A stretch of DNA of 64,000 nt from an uncultured Lachnospiraceae bacterium (GTDB lineage: Bacteria > Bacillota_A > Clostridia > Lachnospirales > Lachnospiraceae): assembly GCA_947564305.1 (NCBI GenBank), contig CANOBT010000001.1:58082-122081 (forward strand), given 5' to 3'. This document shows positions 18,248 through 27,751 of the stretch, piece by piece. The notes beneath the pieces were generated by a model that was not told where the DNA came from, did no database searches, and saw only the letters and a program-made list of their open reading frames with translations. Both the position numbers and the translations under genes were made by a program. The first letter of the stretch is position 1; each line of letters begins with the position of its first letter.

Positions 18248-19186
18248 ATGAAATCGTCAAATATAGGCGGCCAGGCGGTCTTGGAAGGAATTATGATGAA
18301 AAATGGCGACCGTTATGCCGTGGCTGTCCGGAAACCGGACAAGGAGATTGAAGTAAGTGTACAGGATTATAAAAGTATTGTACCGAAACCCGTCCGGAAG
18401 ATTCCTTTTATCCGCGGAATATTTAATTTTGTAGACTCTTTGATTCTGGGGATGAAAACACTGATGTTTTCTGCGGAATTTTTTGAAGAGGAGGAAGGGG
18501 AAGTACGGGAACTGACAGCGGAAGAAGCGGCAAAGGAAGAGAAAAAAGAGTCCGTTATGATGACAATGGTGTTAATGTTTTCCGTAGTTCTGGCAGTTGC
18601 AGTCTTTATGATCCTTCCTTATTTTTTGAGCGGATTGCTGAAAAGGTATATCGCCTCCAGAAGTGTACTTACGGTGTTAGAAGGGGCGATACGTCTTCTG
18701 ATTTTCCTTGGATATATTACATTAGTATCCCGCATGGAAGATATTCAAAGAACATTCATGTATCATGGAGCGGAGCATAAATGTATCAATTGTATTGAAC
18801 ATGGACTGGATTTGAATGTGGAGAATGTCCGGGTCAGTTCCCGCCAGCATAAGAGGTGTGGCACTAGTTTTTTGTTTTTTGTAATGATCGTCAGTATTAT
18901 TTTTTGCTTTTTTATTACTGCCGAATCTCAGGTGATGCGGGTTTTGCTGCGGATTGCATTGATGCCTTTCATTGCAGGTGTATCTTATGAAATCATCCGT
19001 CTGGCAGGAAACAGTGATAATCCGGTGGTAAACCTGTTAAGCCAGCCGGGACTGTGGGTGCAGAATATGACCACAAAGGAACCGGATGACAGTATGATTG
19101 AAGTCGCAATCCAGGCGGTGGAAGCAGTATTTGACTGGAAAGAATACAAAGAAGAAAATTTCGGAGCTGACGCGTCGAATATTTGA
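18248..19186 (+). CDS. DUF1385 membrane protein
   Basis: The 312-residue membrane protein begins with the family signature IGGQAVLEGIMMKNG. It has a cluster of membrane segments around residues 108-165 and another around 210-250, and the conserved YHGAEHKCINC block with His and Cys residues. Function is unknown. The family is almost always next to prmC and prfA in Clostridia, as here. The start ATG 18248 follows AGGAG at 18235-18239. Confidence 0.9.
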   Translation: MKSSNIGGQAVLEGIMMKNGDRYAVAVRKPDKEIEVSVQDYKSIVPKPVRKIPFIRGIFNFVDSLILGMKTLMFSAEFFEEEEGEVRELTAEEAAKEEKKESVMMTMVLMFSVVLAVAVFMILPYFLSGLLKRYIASRSVLTVLEGAIRLLIFLGYITLVSRMEDIQRTFMYHGAEHKCINCIEHGLDLNVENVRVSSRQHKRCGTSFLFFVMIVSIIFCFFITAESQVMRVLLRIALMPFIAGVSYEIIRLAGNSDNPVVNLLSQPGLWVQNMTTKEPDDSMIEVAIQAVEAVFDWKEYKEENFGADASNI

Positions 19187-19215
19187 TTGGTGAATCAGGC
19201 TGAAGGAGGTTTGCC

Positions 19216-20097
19216 ATGACGCTGAAAGAGGCGTATGAAAAAGGCAGAGATCAATTAGAAAAGAATGGCATTGATGAAGCGGGTTTAGATGCCTGGTATC
19301 TGATGGAGCATGTAACAGGTCTTTGCCGTGCATCTTATCTTTTAGACAATGGAAAAGAAATGGATACCACACAGAATCTGCGTTATCTTGCACTGATACA
19401 AAAGAGAGCCTGCCGGATTCCGCTTCAGTATTTAACGGGAGTACAGGAATTTATGGGACTGGAGTTTCAAGTCAATGAGCAGGTATTGATTCCCAGGCAA
19501 GATACGGAAGTCCTGGTAGAAACTGCACTGGAGATTCTACAGATGATGTGGCTTTCAAGTATGGAGCAGCAGTCGAAAATGACGCTGCTCGATATGTGCA
19601 CTGGGTCTGGCTGTATTGTATTGAGTATATTGAATTACTTTAAAAATCCACTCTGCGGAATAGGTGTGGATATTTCTGGGAAAGCGTTGGCAGTAGCAGA
19701 AAGAAATTCCAAAAATCTTGGTATCGGGGCTGAATTTATACAGAGTAATCTATTTGAGAATGTGAATGGACGTTTTTCTTTTTCTATGATCGTGTCAAAT
19801 CCGCCGTATATCCGTACTTCGGAAGTGGGCACTCTGCAGGAAGAGGTCAGCAGGCATGAACCTTTATTGGCACTGGACGGCGGCAAAGACGGATTGTATT
19901 TTTACCGAAAAATTGTGCAGGAGAGCAGGCAGTACTTAGTGCCAGGCGGTTATCTGTTGTTTGAGATCGGATATGATCAGGCACAGGAGGTCACTGATCT
20001 AATGTATGACGCCGGATTTCAAAAGATTACAGTAAAAAAGGATCTGGCAGGGCTTGACCGGGTGGTATCCGGCTTGTATGATAATAGAAAAGTGTGA
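19216..20097 (+). CDS. prmC: Peptide chain release factor N5-glutamine methyltransferase
   Basis: PrmC methylates the Gln of the GGQ motif of release factors. It has an N-terminal helical domain, a SAM-binding motif (LDMCTGSGCI) and the catalytic NPPY at 195-198. Its 293 residues are normal. A strong AAGGAGG precedes ATG 19216. It is placed directly before its substrate gene prfA. Confidence 0.96.
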   Translation: MTLKEAYEKGRDQLEKNGIDEAGLDAWYLMEHVTGLCRASYLLDNGKEMDTTQNLRYLALIQKRACRIPLQYLTGVQEFMGLEFQVNEQVLIPRQDTEVLVETALEILQMMWLSSMEQQSKMTLLDMCTGSGCIVLSILNYFKNPLCGIGVDISGKALAVAERNSKNLGIGAEFIQSNLFENVNGRFSFSMIVSNPPYIRTSEVGTLQEEVSRHEPLLALDGGKDGLYFYRKIVQESRQYLVPGGYLLFEIGYDQAQEVTDLMYDAGFQKITVKKDLAGLDRVVSGLYDNRKV

Positions 20098-20132
20098 TTG
20101 TATGTGAGGTTAGTGAGAGAGGATAGAGGATA

Positions 20133-21206
20133 ATGTTTGATAGATTAGAAGATTTACTGATCCGTTATGAAGAAGTAATGGGGGAATTGCAGGAACCCGA
20201 TGTGGCCAATGACCCCGAACGTTTTAAGAAGCTGATGAAGGAGCAAAGCGATCTGGCTCCGATTGTAGCAGCATATAAAGAGTATAAGCAGTGCCGGCAG
20301 AACGTGGAGGACAGCTTGGCGATGCTGGATGAAGAATCTGACGAAGAGATGCGTGAACTGGCAAAGGAAGAGCTGAATGATTCTAAAGCACGGATTGAGG
20401 AATTAGAGCATGAATTGAAGATCCTGCTGCTGCCCAAGGACCCTAATGATGACAAGAACGTCATTGTAGAAATCCGTGCAGGCGCCGGTGGTGACGAGGC
20501 AGCCTTGTTTGCGGCTGAAATTTATCGTATGTATGCACATTACGCTGAGACAAGGCGTTGGAAAACAGAGATGATCTCCTTAAATGAAAATGGAATCGGC
20601 GGTTTTAAGGAATGTGTCTTTATGATTTCCGGTCAGGGCGCATTTTCCCGTCTGAAATACGAAAGCGGTGTGCATCGTGTACAGCGGGTGCCGGAGACAG
20701 AGAGCGGCGGAAGGATCCATACCTCCACGATTACTGTGGCCATTATGCCGGAAGCGGAAGAGGTGGATGTGGAGCTGGATATGAATGACTGCAAATTTGA
20801 TGTATTCCGTGCATCCGGAAACGGTGGACAGTGTGTCAATACGACGGATTCGGCCGTTCGTTTAACACATATTCCGACTGGCATTGTAATTTCCTGTCAG
20901 GATGAAAAGTCTCAGCTCAAGAATAAGGATAAAGCCTTGAAGGTGCTGCGTGCCCGGCTGTATGAGTTAGAGCTGGCAAAACAGCACGATGCCGAGGCGG
21001 AGGCCCGAAAGAGTCAGGTAGGAACAGGAGACCGTTCGGAGAAAATCCGGACTTATAATTTTCCCCAGGGCCGTGTGACAGATCATAGAATTAAATTGAC
21101 GCTCCATAAGCTAGATACCGTGCTTAGCGGAGATTTGGATGAAGTGATCGACAGTCTCATTGCGGCAGATCAGGCTGCAAAGCTAGCTAAAATGAGTGAC
21201 AAATAA
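20133..21206 (+). CDS. prfA: Peptide chain release factor 1
   Basis: RF1 recognises UAA and UAG. The 357-residue protein shows the recognition loop with PET ([14 protein letters not shown]; the Pro-x-Thr feature) and the catalytic GGQ at 231-233. The upstream prmC product is expected to methylate this Gln. Confidence 0.97.
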   Translation: MFDRLEDLLIRYEEVMGELQEPDVANDPERFKKLMKEQSDLAPIVAAYKEYKQCRQNVEDSLAMLDEESDEEMRELAKEELNDSKARIEELEHELKILLLPKDPNDDKNVIVEIRAGAGGDEAALFAAEIYRMYAHYAETRRWKTEMISLNENGIGGFKECVFMISGQGAFSRLKYESGVHRVQRVPETESGGRIHTSTITVAIMPEAEEVDVELDMNDCKFDVFRASGNGGQCVNTTDSAVRLTHIPTGIVISCQDEKSQLKNKDKALKVLRARLYELELAKQHDAEAEARKSQVGTGDRSEKIRTYNFPQGRVTDHRIKLTLHKLDTVLSGDLDEVIDSLIAADQAAKLAKMSDK

Positions 21207-21241
21207 CAATACTATTTCTGGAATACTATATTTTTAGAATG

Positions 21242-21281
21242 AAAACCATGACGGTCGGTAACCCGGCAGCCATGGTTTTTT
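21242..21281. terminator. Bidirectional terminator between prfA and the DUF4157 gene
   Basis: AAAACCATG (21242-21250) pairs with CATGGTTTT (21271-21279), with an inner GC-rich part (CGG/CCG). T-tracts lie on both strands. It separates the core block from the CIS locus. Confidence 0.75.
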
Positions 21282-21310
21282 ATTTAGAACCTGCATCATG
21301 GTTTCCACCC

Positions 21311-21673
21311 CTACATATATCTGTCTGCATCTCGTTCGAGGGTCTCCTCTGTGTTGAGAGGCTGTCCGTTTATCTCTGAATTTGCCCGTACAATCCCTTG
21401 TTTCTGCTGGACCACATGTGCCAGTTCATGCTTCAGATGCTTTTCCTGGCCTGGCCCAATATACACGTCATTTCCCTGGGTGTAAGCAAGTGCCTGAAGC
21501 TGTGCCGGTTTTTGGGAATTATAGTGGACACGGACATCATCAAAAGAATACCCGCTTTTGGATTCGAATTGCTGCTGCAGATTGTCGGGAATTCCGGTTT
21601 TTCTCTGAATGTTCCGTGATACATGATGAACTGGTTTTAGATTGGATTTCTTTTGCTTTTGATATTCATACAT
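21311..21673 (-). CDS. Stand-alone DUF4157 (eCIS core) metallopeptidase-like protein
   Basis: The 120 residues are almost entirely one DUF4157 domain: IPDNLQQQFE, the DDVRVHY block, HELAH at 82-86 (zinc-binding HExxH), and a downstream ETLERDAD segment likely to give the third ligand. The protein stops right after this domain. In eCIS loci DUF4157 is usually the N-terminal part of larger cargo proteins and marks CIS association. Here it is divergent from the CIS operon. It could be a minimal protease or cargo adaptor, or a truncated remnant. Start ATG with GGAAG upstream; a TATAAT (minus 21700-21695) may be its -10. Confidence 0.85.
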   Translation of the reverse strand: MYEYQKQKKSNLKPVHHVSRNIQRKTGIPDNLQQQFESKSGYSFDDVRVHYNSQKPAQLQALAYTQGNDVYIGPGQEKHLKHELAHVVQQKQGIVRANSEINGQPLNTEETLERDADRYM

Positions 21674-21771
21674 AGTATTCTTCCTTTCATTTTCATTATA
21701 TCAATCAAATTCAACTCCTATTTTATCTGTTTTCCGCTCCAATAGTAAAAAATTTCGTACTATCCGAAAGT
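21674..21771. promoter_or_regulatory. Divergent control region of the CIS locus
   Basis: This lies between the DUF4157 gene (-) and the LytTR gene (+). It contains minus-strand TATAAT at 21700-21695 and an inverted repeat ATAGTA (21743-21748) / TACTAT (21758-21763) near its right end, a possible operator. No plus-strand promoter of quality is visible here. Confidence 0.35.
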
Positions 21772-22335
21772 TTGTCACACAATGTAAAAGACCATCGTAT
21801 CAACGCATCAAACCATGACAAAAAACAACATAATATGAATTTTGCGACATTTGCTTTGTTAAATATAGTATTTTATACTAACAAACAGTGGCGTTTTCGA
21901 AAAGCTGATTCAGCAGCTCATCATTTTCAGAAGGAGGAAACAGATACGGAAGAGAAAACCTACATTTATATTATGGATGAAGAGAAAATCTGGAATAAAG
22001 TATGGCTGAGAGATATTTACTATTTTGAAACAATCAAGTCAACGCATTATTGTGAAGTCAACACAAAGAACGGAAGCGGTAAGCTGCATGCTGATATTGT
22101 AACTCTGGAAAAGCATCTTCCTAAACACTTCTTTAAAACACGGGCATCTACAATTGTAAATTTAGATCTGGTCCAAAGGATTGATATGGATCGAAGAATG
22201 CTGTATTTTGCAGAGCAGGTATTTTGTACCTATGCATTAAACAAGTCAAAAGAGTTAAAGACCTTGCTCCGGCTGAATAATTACAGAAATTATAGAGGGA
22301 ATACCCATGGGCAAAGCGCAGATATCACCATTTGA
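21772..22335 (+). CDS. LytTR DNA-binding regulator of the CIS operon (start unresolved)
   Basis: The C-terminal ~120 residues form a LytTR domain: KTYIYIMDEEKIW, LRDIYYFETIKSTHYCEVNTK, TLEKHLP, FFKTRASTIVNLDLVQRI. LytTR proteins bind direct-repeat operators; no receiver domain is visible, so it is a stand-alone regulator. The longest frame begins at TTG 21772, but the first ~55 residues look non-coding and contain a good promoter. AAGGAGG at 21931-21937 has no in-frame NTG start at proper spacing; ATG 21973 would cut the first strand. The end overlaps the next gene by 29 bases, so it is coupled to the CIS operon. Confidence 0.7.
   Translation: MSHNVKDHRINASNHDKKQHNMNFATFALLNIVFYTNKQWRFRKADSAAHHFQKEETDTEEKTYIYIMDEEKIWNKVWLRDIYYFETIKSTHYCEVNTKNGSGKLHADIVTLEKHLPKHFFKTRASTIVNLDLVQRIDMDRRMLYFAEQVFCTYALNKSKELKTLLRLNNYRNYRGNTHGQSADITI
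21851..21879 (+). promoter_or_regulatory. Candidate promoter of LytTR-CIS operon
   Basis: TTGCTT (21851-21856), 17-base spacer, TATACT (21874-21879). It is the best plus-strand promoter before the CIS genes and would drive transcription from about 21886. Confidence 0.5.
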
Positions 22336-24151
22336 ACGGAATCGATACTATTATGGAAAAATGCTGACATCGGCAGATTTTCGAGCTGAACAGCAATATA
22401 TGAATCAAAAGCGGAGATTTTTGAACCAAATGATACTGGGGAGCGGTGTATTATGTGGTCTTACGGTCTTGAATCTGGACGGATTTTCTGTTCTGGTAGA
22501 GAGCGGAGCAGCGATTGATTCTGAAGGACGGGAGGTGATCATAGAGAGTTCCGTCGTAAAAAAAATTTCCGCACTTCCAGGATTTCAGGAGCAGGGAGTA
22601 GACAAATTTAGTTTATGCATTGCATACAGGGAAGATGAGGTCCAGCCAGTATATGCGGTGAACCGGAAGGAAGAGCAGAACGAATATGAGAATAACCGGA
22701 TCCAGGAAGGCTATGAACTTCGCTTAATAAACACGGCGGAATTAGAACATACCTATCAGCCTGATGCTGAATTTTTTGTAGAGACTGCATTGTTTCGCAC
22801 AAGAGACTATACCGGTTTGCTGAGAATGCCTGCAGTGATCTGTAAAGGCAGGAAGGTACGGATGGAATTGGAAATTGAAAAGCTCAGCGACAGGGAAGAA
22901 GCCCTGGAGATTGCTTATGAAATACAGCTTCCAGCCTTTTCTTTGATGAATGGAAACCAGACTCTGGAAATAGAAAGAAAAATAGAATTGAGTCTGACAG
23001 GAGAAAAGCAGAAGCTGGATTATTGGATATTCTGTATGCCTTCAGGACTACAGGAAACCAACGTCTTGATTAAACCGGTAAAGGAATGGACCGGTTATGC
23101 AGAAGAATTGGAGTTAAGCATCCGTCTTACGAATGAAGACCCAGAGTCTTTCATCCGCTGGGAACTCGGAAAACCAAGTCTGGAAATGAGATATGGGACA
23201 GGGGGCAGTGAAGTCATCCGGTTGGCGGACTTGTATATAAGCCATGCGGATATGGCCTGTACTATCGTACAGATTGATGAGAGTGTGAAACATTATATTC
23301 CCCTGCCATCAGAGGAAATAAAGAAAAATTTATATTCGTCTTTCTATGCCTTATCGGACGAAGCCCTGAAATCCTGCAGGAATCTGGATTACGGGATACA
23401 CTTTGAAAATGATATGGAAGAGGCAAAACCATTAGAAAATACTTCTGCGATGCCGGAACCGGTTTTGGAGCCGCCAGATTCGTTCCAGGAAGAAACAAAA
23501 TCTTTGGAAGAGCCCTTTGATTGGCCTGAAATCAGCTGCGGTACGCTGGAAATTCCGTTGGATGAGTGTATGGAAGACGGCGATATCTGCTATTCTGGTG
23601 AGATCATTCATGGACTGGGACCTGGCAATGTCTATGTAGCCGTAGGACTGGATGAAATTGAAGAAGGGGTAAAGAGCCTTCGCAAAATTCCGGGAATTGT
23701 TTATGGGGATGCTGCATTGTTTGCAAAACAGAAGCCGTTAGAAACCTGTGTTACAACGGCAGTAAAAGTATGGACACAGCGGGGGAGTTTTCAGGTGGCG
23801 GCCAAACTGAACGGAAGACAGAATACGATATTGTTAAGCATGCACTGGATTGCATGGAAATATCCTGAATCCCCGGAAAATGAATTTTTCGGACAGGCTC
23901 AGCAGCGATTTATAGCTCCGGAAGAAATGACAGTAAATTTAAAGCCTGGAGAGAAGCATTTCTTTGCCGTATCATTCCACAATATGAAGCCATGCAGCCT
24001 GAAATACGAGTTGACAGAGGAGCAGACAGGGATATTGGATGAAGATGGAACTTATAAGGCTCCGCAAAAATCAGGTGTATACGAAATCAAGATTACCTGT
24101 GAGGAGTTTCCAGAAATTTATACCTATACATATGCGGTGGTGTCAAGATGA
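22307..24151 (+). CDS. Conserved CIS-associated protein (FERNRYYYGKMLT family)
   Basis: The N-terminus (SPFERNRYYYGKMLTSADF, then QKRRFLNQMILGSGVLCGL) matches a protein I know from several eCIS loci, where its role is unsettled. Residues ~1-90 are that conserved part. The middle is beta-rich, then comes an acidic Pro-rich linker (~368-405), and the C-terminal ~90 residues look like an Ig-like beta domain with KPGEKHFFAVSF. It has no signal peptide. AGAGGGA precedes ATG 22307. As first structural gene of the operon it may be a baseplate or display component. The family link is recalled, not computed. Confidence 0.75.
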   Translation: MGKAQISPFERNRYYYGKMLTSADFRAEQQYMNQKRRFLNQMILGSGVLCGLTVLNLDGFSVLVESGAAIDSEGREVIIESSVVKKISALPGFQEQGVDKFSLCIAYREDEVQPVYAVNRKEEQNEYENNRIQEGYELRLINTAELEHTYQPDAEFFVETALFRTRDYTGLLRMPAVICKGRKVRMELEIEKLSDREEALEIAYEIQLPAFSLMNGNQTLEIERKIELSLTGEKQKLDYWIFCMPSGLQETNVLIKPVKEWTGYAEELELSIRLTNEDPESFIRWELGKPSLEMRYGTGGSEVIRLADLYISHADMACTIVQIDESVKHYIPLPSEEIKKNLYSSFYALSDEALKSCRNLDYGIHFENDMEEAKPLENTSAMPEPVLEPPDSFQEETKSLEEPFDWPEISCGTLEIPLDECMEDGDICYSGEIIHGLGPGNVYVAVGLDEIEEGVKSLRKIPGIVYGDAALFAKQKPLETCVTTAVKVWTQRGSFQVAAKLNGRQNTILLSMHWIAWKYPESPENEFFGQAQQRFIAPEEMTVNLKPGEKHFFAVSFHNMKPCSLKYELTEEQTGILDEDGTYKAPQKSGVYEIKITCEEFPEIYTYTYAVVSR

Positions 24152-25011
24152 AAGCACAGACAGAAATGAACAGACAAAGGGTAATCGGAATCATAAGAAA
24201 AGGGGATGCCGCAGATATCCTCTTATGCCGGGAAGGGGAAGATAGAGGGAAAGACTGGCTGGTCTGGAAAATATACGACAGGGAGATTGCGCGTTATCTG
24301 GTCTCCTGTCAGAACCGGGTCCCGTGGGATCGCTGTATTGTTCAAGGGGCAGAATTGTACCTGTATTTTCCCTATGTAGTAAAAAGACCGCTGTTAGAAT
24401 TTCTTTCCTCATATTACAACAGAGAAGAATTATGTATGGAATTGCTGGCAATCTGTATGTCCGGCAGAATTCCTTCGGCGCTGCTTTTATTGATTTTAAA
24501 ATCCGAGGCACTCAATATCCGGCAGGATGGAAGCCTGTATATGACGTATGAACTGGAATTAGAACTGCTCAATCCGAAAACAACAGAGGCAGACTGTGTA
24601 CAGGAGTGCGGGCAGTGGATTCTATTTCTTTTGAAGCAAGAGGAAGAATACGAACGACACCGTTGGAAAAAGGAAAGCGGGGCAGTAACACAATTCCGGG
24701 AAAAAAAGCGTATGAAGAGAAGGCTTCAGTTAATGGAAAAAAAACTGGAGCGGGGATGGTATGAGACTTTTCTTGAGTTATACCGCGATTTCCGCTGGAA
24801 AGAAACAGGACATAACGGATGGAAACCGTCCCTTCCCAAAGATAACAGGTTGTTTTACATATTATTTACACTCGGAACCATGCTTGTACTGTTGGCAGCC
24901 GTTATCGGCGTATATTTTATGCTGACAGGAGAGATACCTATATTCCGGCTGTTTAACGGGCCATTGGAAAAAATCGGAACCATATGGATGAATGAAGCAT
25001 ATATGCATTGA
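24148..25011 (+). CDS. Single-pass membrane protein of CIS operon, unknown
   Basis: I do not recognise it. Residues ~1-230 are a soluble, presumably cytoplasmic domain with mixed strands and helices and a Lys/Arg/Glu-rich helix (~170-215). One clear membrane segment (~235-260) is followed by a short tail. It overlaps the preceding gene by 4 bases (ATGA), so it is a true operon member. The layout of a large cytoplasmic domain plus C-terminal anchor suggests a dock between a cytoplasmic CIS and the membrane; this is inference. Confidence 0.7.
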   Translation: MKAQTEMNRQRVIGIIRKGDAADILLCREGEDRGKDWLVWKIYDREIARYLVSCQNRVPWDRCIVQGAELYLYFPYVVKRPLLEFLSSYYNREELCMELLAICMSGRIPSALLLLILKSEALNIRQDGSLYMTYELELELLNPKTTEADCVQECGQWILFLLKQEEEYERHRWKKESGAVTQFREKKRMKRRLQLMEKKLERGWYETFLELYRDFRWKETGHNGWKPSLPKDNRLFYILFTLGTMLVLLAAVIGVYFMLTGEIPIFRLFNGPLEKIGTIWMNEAYMH

Positions 25012-25034
25012 ACTACAAAGGAAGGATACAGGCA

Positions 25035-25982
25035 ATGAAGCAGCATGGAAAATTAATCCCCCGCGGAAAAGAAGACTATATCCCGCTTTTTGGATGGCTG
25101 ATCGGGAAACGATTTGCGTATTTATTGGCAGTGTGCCTGATTCTTCTTGGCATCATCGGGCTGATATTTTTGAATCCCATACGCCTCCCTGACAGAGAAA
25201 GCAAATACCGGGTATTTGACTATGACTCATGGCTATTAAAATTCCACAAAGGAAAAGCAGGAATCCGCACAGCATCGGGATACATTGCCTATATCGGTGA
25301 AATTGCAGGCGGAACCGCAAATGGAGAAGGAACACTGTACTATGAAAACGGTGTAGCAGTCTACGAAGGAGAATTTTCGGATGGGATGTATCAGGGCAGC
25401 GGGAAATTGTATGATACAGGGGCAAACCTGGTGTATGAGGGCAATTTTATCCGAAATCAAGTGGTTTATGAAGAATTGGTAGGGAAGGAAACCAGTAACG
25501 TTGCCGAAAAATATTATGGAGAACAGAAGCTGTATGGCAGGGAGCAGAATCTGTGTGTATATATGCCGGGAATTGAAGCTGCCTATTATACCGAAAAAGA
25601 GGAGGACACCCTGGAGGAAGAGTGGACCACACAGGGAATCTATGTATTCCAGCAGGAGTTTATGGCAGGTGATGAGGTCCTGTATACCATGCCGGAACTG
25701 GAATCTTATTTTGGCATACCGGAATATGCAGGGACTACCACGGCAGAATTTCAGGATGTAATCGCGCTTTGGTTATGGAATGGTCTTCTGGATGAGGAAA
25801 AAGGTGATCTTCCAATACTGGAAACAGAAGAGACACTGAAAAATGTCTACAATGTCACAGATTTCGAAAGACAGTATGAACTGGTGATTTCTACCTTTAT
25901 AAAAGATGGATACTTGTATACATTTTTTACGGATACTGAAGGGGAACATTTTTATTTCTATCTGATTGAAGCGGAGACATAA
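25035..25982 (+). CDS. Membrane-anchored protein with MORN-like repeats
   Basis: An N-terminal membrane segment (~27-47) is followed by an exported domain. Residues ~80-145 hold about three MORN-like repeats (GEGTLYYENG, YEGEFSDGMYQGSGKLY, YEGNF). The remaining ~170 residues are acidic and of no family I know. MORN repeats are beta-hairpin modules that bind membranes or proteins. ATG 25035 follows AAGGAAGG; the in-frame TTG 25008 overlapping the previous stop is a less likely start. Probably a surface part of the CIS envelope module. Confidence 0.7.
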   Translation: MKQHGKLIPRGKEDYIPLFGWLIGKRFAYLLAVCLILLGIIGLIFLNPIRLPDRESKYRVFDYDSWLLKFHKGKAGIRTASGYIAYIGEIAGGTANGEGTLYYENGVAVYEGEFSDGMYQGSGKLYDTGANLVYEGNFIRNQVVYEELVGKETSNVAEKYYGEQKLYGREQNLCVYMPGIEAAYYTEKEEDTLEEEWTTQGIYVFQQEFMAGDEVLYTMPELESYFGIPEYAGTTTAEFQDVIALWLWNGLLDEEKGDLPILETEETLKNVYNVTDFERQYELVISTFIKDGYLYTFFTDTEGEHFYFYLIEAET

Positions 25983-25986
25983 TACC

Positions 25987-27723
25987 ATGTCATTAAAAGA
26001 AAGAAAGACACTATTGGGATTAAGACGTGTATTTTGTGTGCTCATTTGTCTTGTAATATTATTTTTTCAGCATCCTGCTGTCGTTTGGGCGGCAGAGACC
26101 ACGTTCACTTTAGAACAGGCAAGAGCACTTGCCTTATCCGGGAGCAGTGAATATAGAAAGATAAAAAGCAAAGTGAATCTGCAGCAGGTCAAATATGCGG
26201 ATGCAGTAAAATCTATCTGGATGAAACAAAAAGATATGATGACCTTCCGGTGGACCCCGCTTTTAAGCTTTAAGTTTCCGGAATGGCCGGACCTGGCAGA
26301 TTCTTACGACTGGCAGTATAAGCCTGTACAGATACAGAGTGAAATTACCGCCCTTATGCATGAACTAAATGATACAGAGTATGAGGTGATCGAAGATACC
26401 TCCATCCTTTTTACAGATGCCTATGTGATTCAGGAAAAGCTGGCTTTCACAGAGGAACGGCTAAAGAATCTGGAAGATACTATCCAAAAAACAGAATGGA
26501 AGTTAAAACTTGGGGAAGCCCTGCCGGCAGATTTAGATACCCTATATAAATCCAGGGAAAAAATAACCGGAGATTTAAGTCTGTTAAAGCACAATGCGGA
26601 CGTTGCATGGGACAAACTGGCAAAACGTACCGGACTGGATGCACCGACAGTCAATGGACTGTCTGAATATTATTTGGAGAACCCCTTAATCTCTGCCAAA
26701 GCTGACAGGAAGAGCCTATCAGACCTGACGGCCTATACATTGAGAAATGATCATGCATACTATGAGGCTCAGCTTGACAGCAAGCTTGGTAAATTGAGCC
26801 TGGAGTTAAATGAAAGGCTGATGAAAAAACAGTATGGAAGAAAAATGGACGGAATCCAGACCTTTCTCAATCAGGCAAAACAGGGACTGGAAATAGATGA
26901 AGATGCATTTCAGATTGCATATGACCGTTTTCTGGAAACTGTGGATAAACCATGGAATGGAAGTCTGAGGATTTTATTTCTGCAGATACCAAAAGAATGG
27001 TTCAAAGGCTCTCTGGACGGCGTGCGCTATATTGAGGACGAGCCTTATGCCTTGTATACGGCGGCTTTGGAATATACAAAGCTGCTGACAGAGGAAGAAA
27101 CGATACGCAATGAATTGACCGGAAAGGTTACGGAGAGCTTTGAAGCAATGCTCAGCGCCGGAAACGCTTACCGCAGTCTGGAAAAGGCAGCCAATGAAGA
27201 AGAAGCGCTTCTGGAAAAGAATCTGCTTCTCAATCAGGTTGGCAAACTGACGTTGGAAGAACTGAGGGCAGAGCAGGAAAGCTATGAAGAGCTGCAGATA
27301 CAGGTCATGGATGCCCTGGCCGAATACAGCCGTCTTCTCTTTTCTTTCGACCGTCTGACCTGCGGCGGCTTTACCCGGTATCTGAATGGAGAAACATTGG
27401 ATGCAAAGGCGGCATCCGGCGGAGAAAGCTATTTGGAAGAAACATCTCAAGAGGCATCTTATTATATCCGCTCCATTATCGAAGAGCAGATGTTTGAGCT
27501 GGGCATTTCAATTCCGGAGGATTTTTCACCAGAGATTACGGATTTTGAACTGTGGGTCAATGGGGTACAGATTGGAGAGCGGACTCCTGCATCGGAACCG
27601 ATACGGCACCTGACCCTTGCTCTGGATGGGATTGATACCGCCCGCATCCGGTTATACAGCAACGAGGAACTGACAGCGGACTGTGAGATTGAGACCATGG
27701 TAAGCACTGCGCCGCTCTTTTAA
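25987..27723 (+). CDS. Secreted TolC-like helical protein
   Basis: A signal peptide (residues 1-36, ending VVWAA) precedes TFTLEQARALALSGSSEYRK, which strongly resembles the start of TolC-family outer membrane efflux proteins. Long amphipathic helices follow in two similar halves (~40-250 and ~260-480), then a ~70-residue beta-type C-terminal domain. TolC proteins form trans-periplasmic helical barrels in Gram-negatives; in a monoderm the fold could serve as a wall-spanning scaffold. ATG 25987 lies 5 bases after the previous stop. The assignment to the TolC superfamily is by pattern only. Confidence 0.65.
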   Translation: MSLKERKTLLGLRRVFCVLICLVILFFQHPAVVWAAETTFTLEQARALALSGSSEYRKIKSKVNLQQVKYADAVKSIWMKQKDMMTFRWTPLLSFKFPEWPDLADSYDWQYKPVQIQSEITALMHELNDTEYEVIEDTSILFTDAYVIQEKLAFTEERLKNLEDTIQKTEWKLKLGEALPADLDTLYKSREKITGDLSLLKHNADVAWDKLAKRTGLDAPTVNGLSEYYLENPLISAKADRKSLSDLTAYTLRNDHAYYEAQLDSKLGKLSLELNERLMKKQYGRKMDGIQTFLNQAKQGLEIDEDAFQIAYDRFLETVDKPWNGSLRILFLQIPKEWFKGSLDGVRYIEDEPYALYTAALEYTKLLTEEETIRNELTGKVTESFEAMLSAGNAYRSLEKAANEEEALLEKNLLLNQVGKLTLEELRAEQESYEELQIQVMDALAEYSRLLFSFDRLTCGGFTRYLNGETLDAKAASGGESYLEETSQEASYYIRSIIEEQMFELGISIPEDFSPEITDFELWVNGVQIGERTPASEPIRHLTLALDGIDTARIRLYSNEELTADCEIETMVSTAPLF

Positions 27724-27751
27724 AAAAGAAAACGCAGACAGGAGGTGAAAA

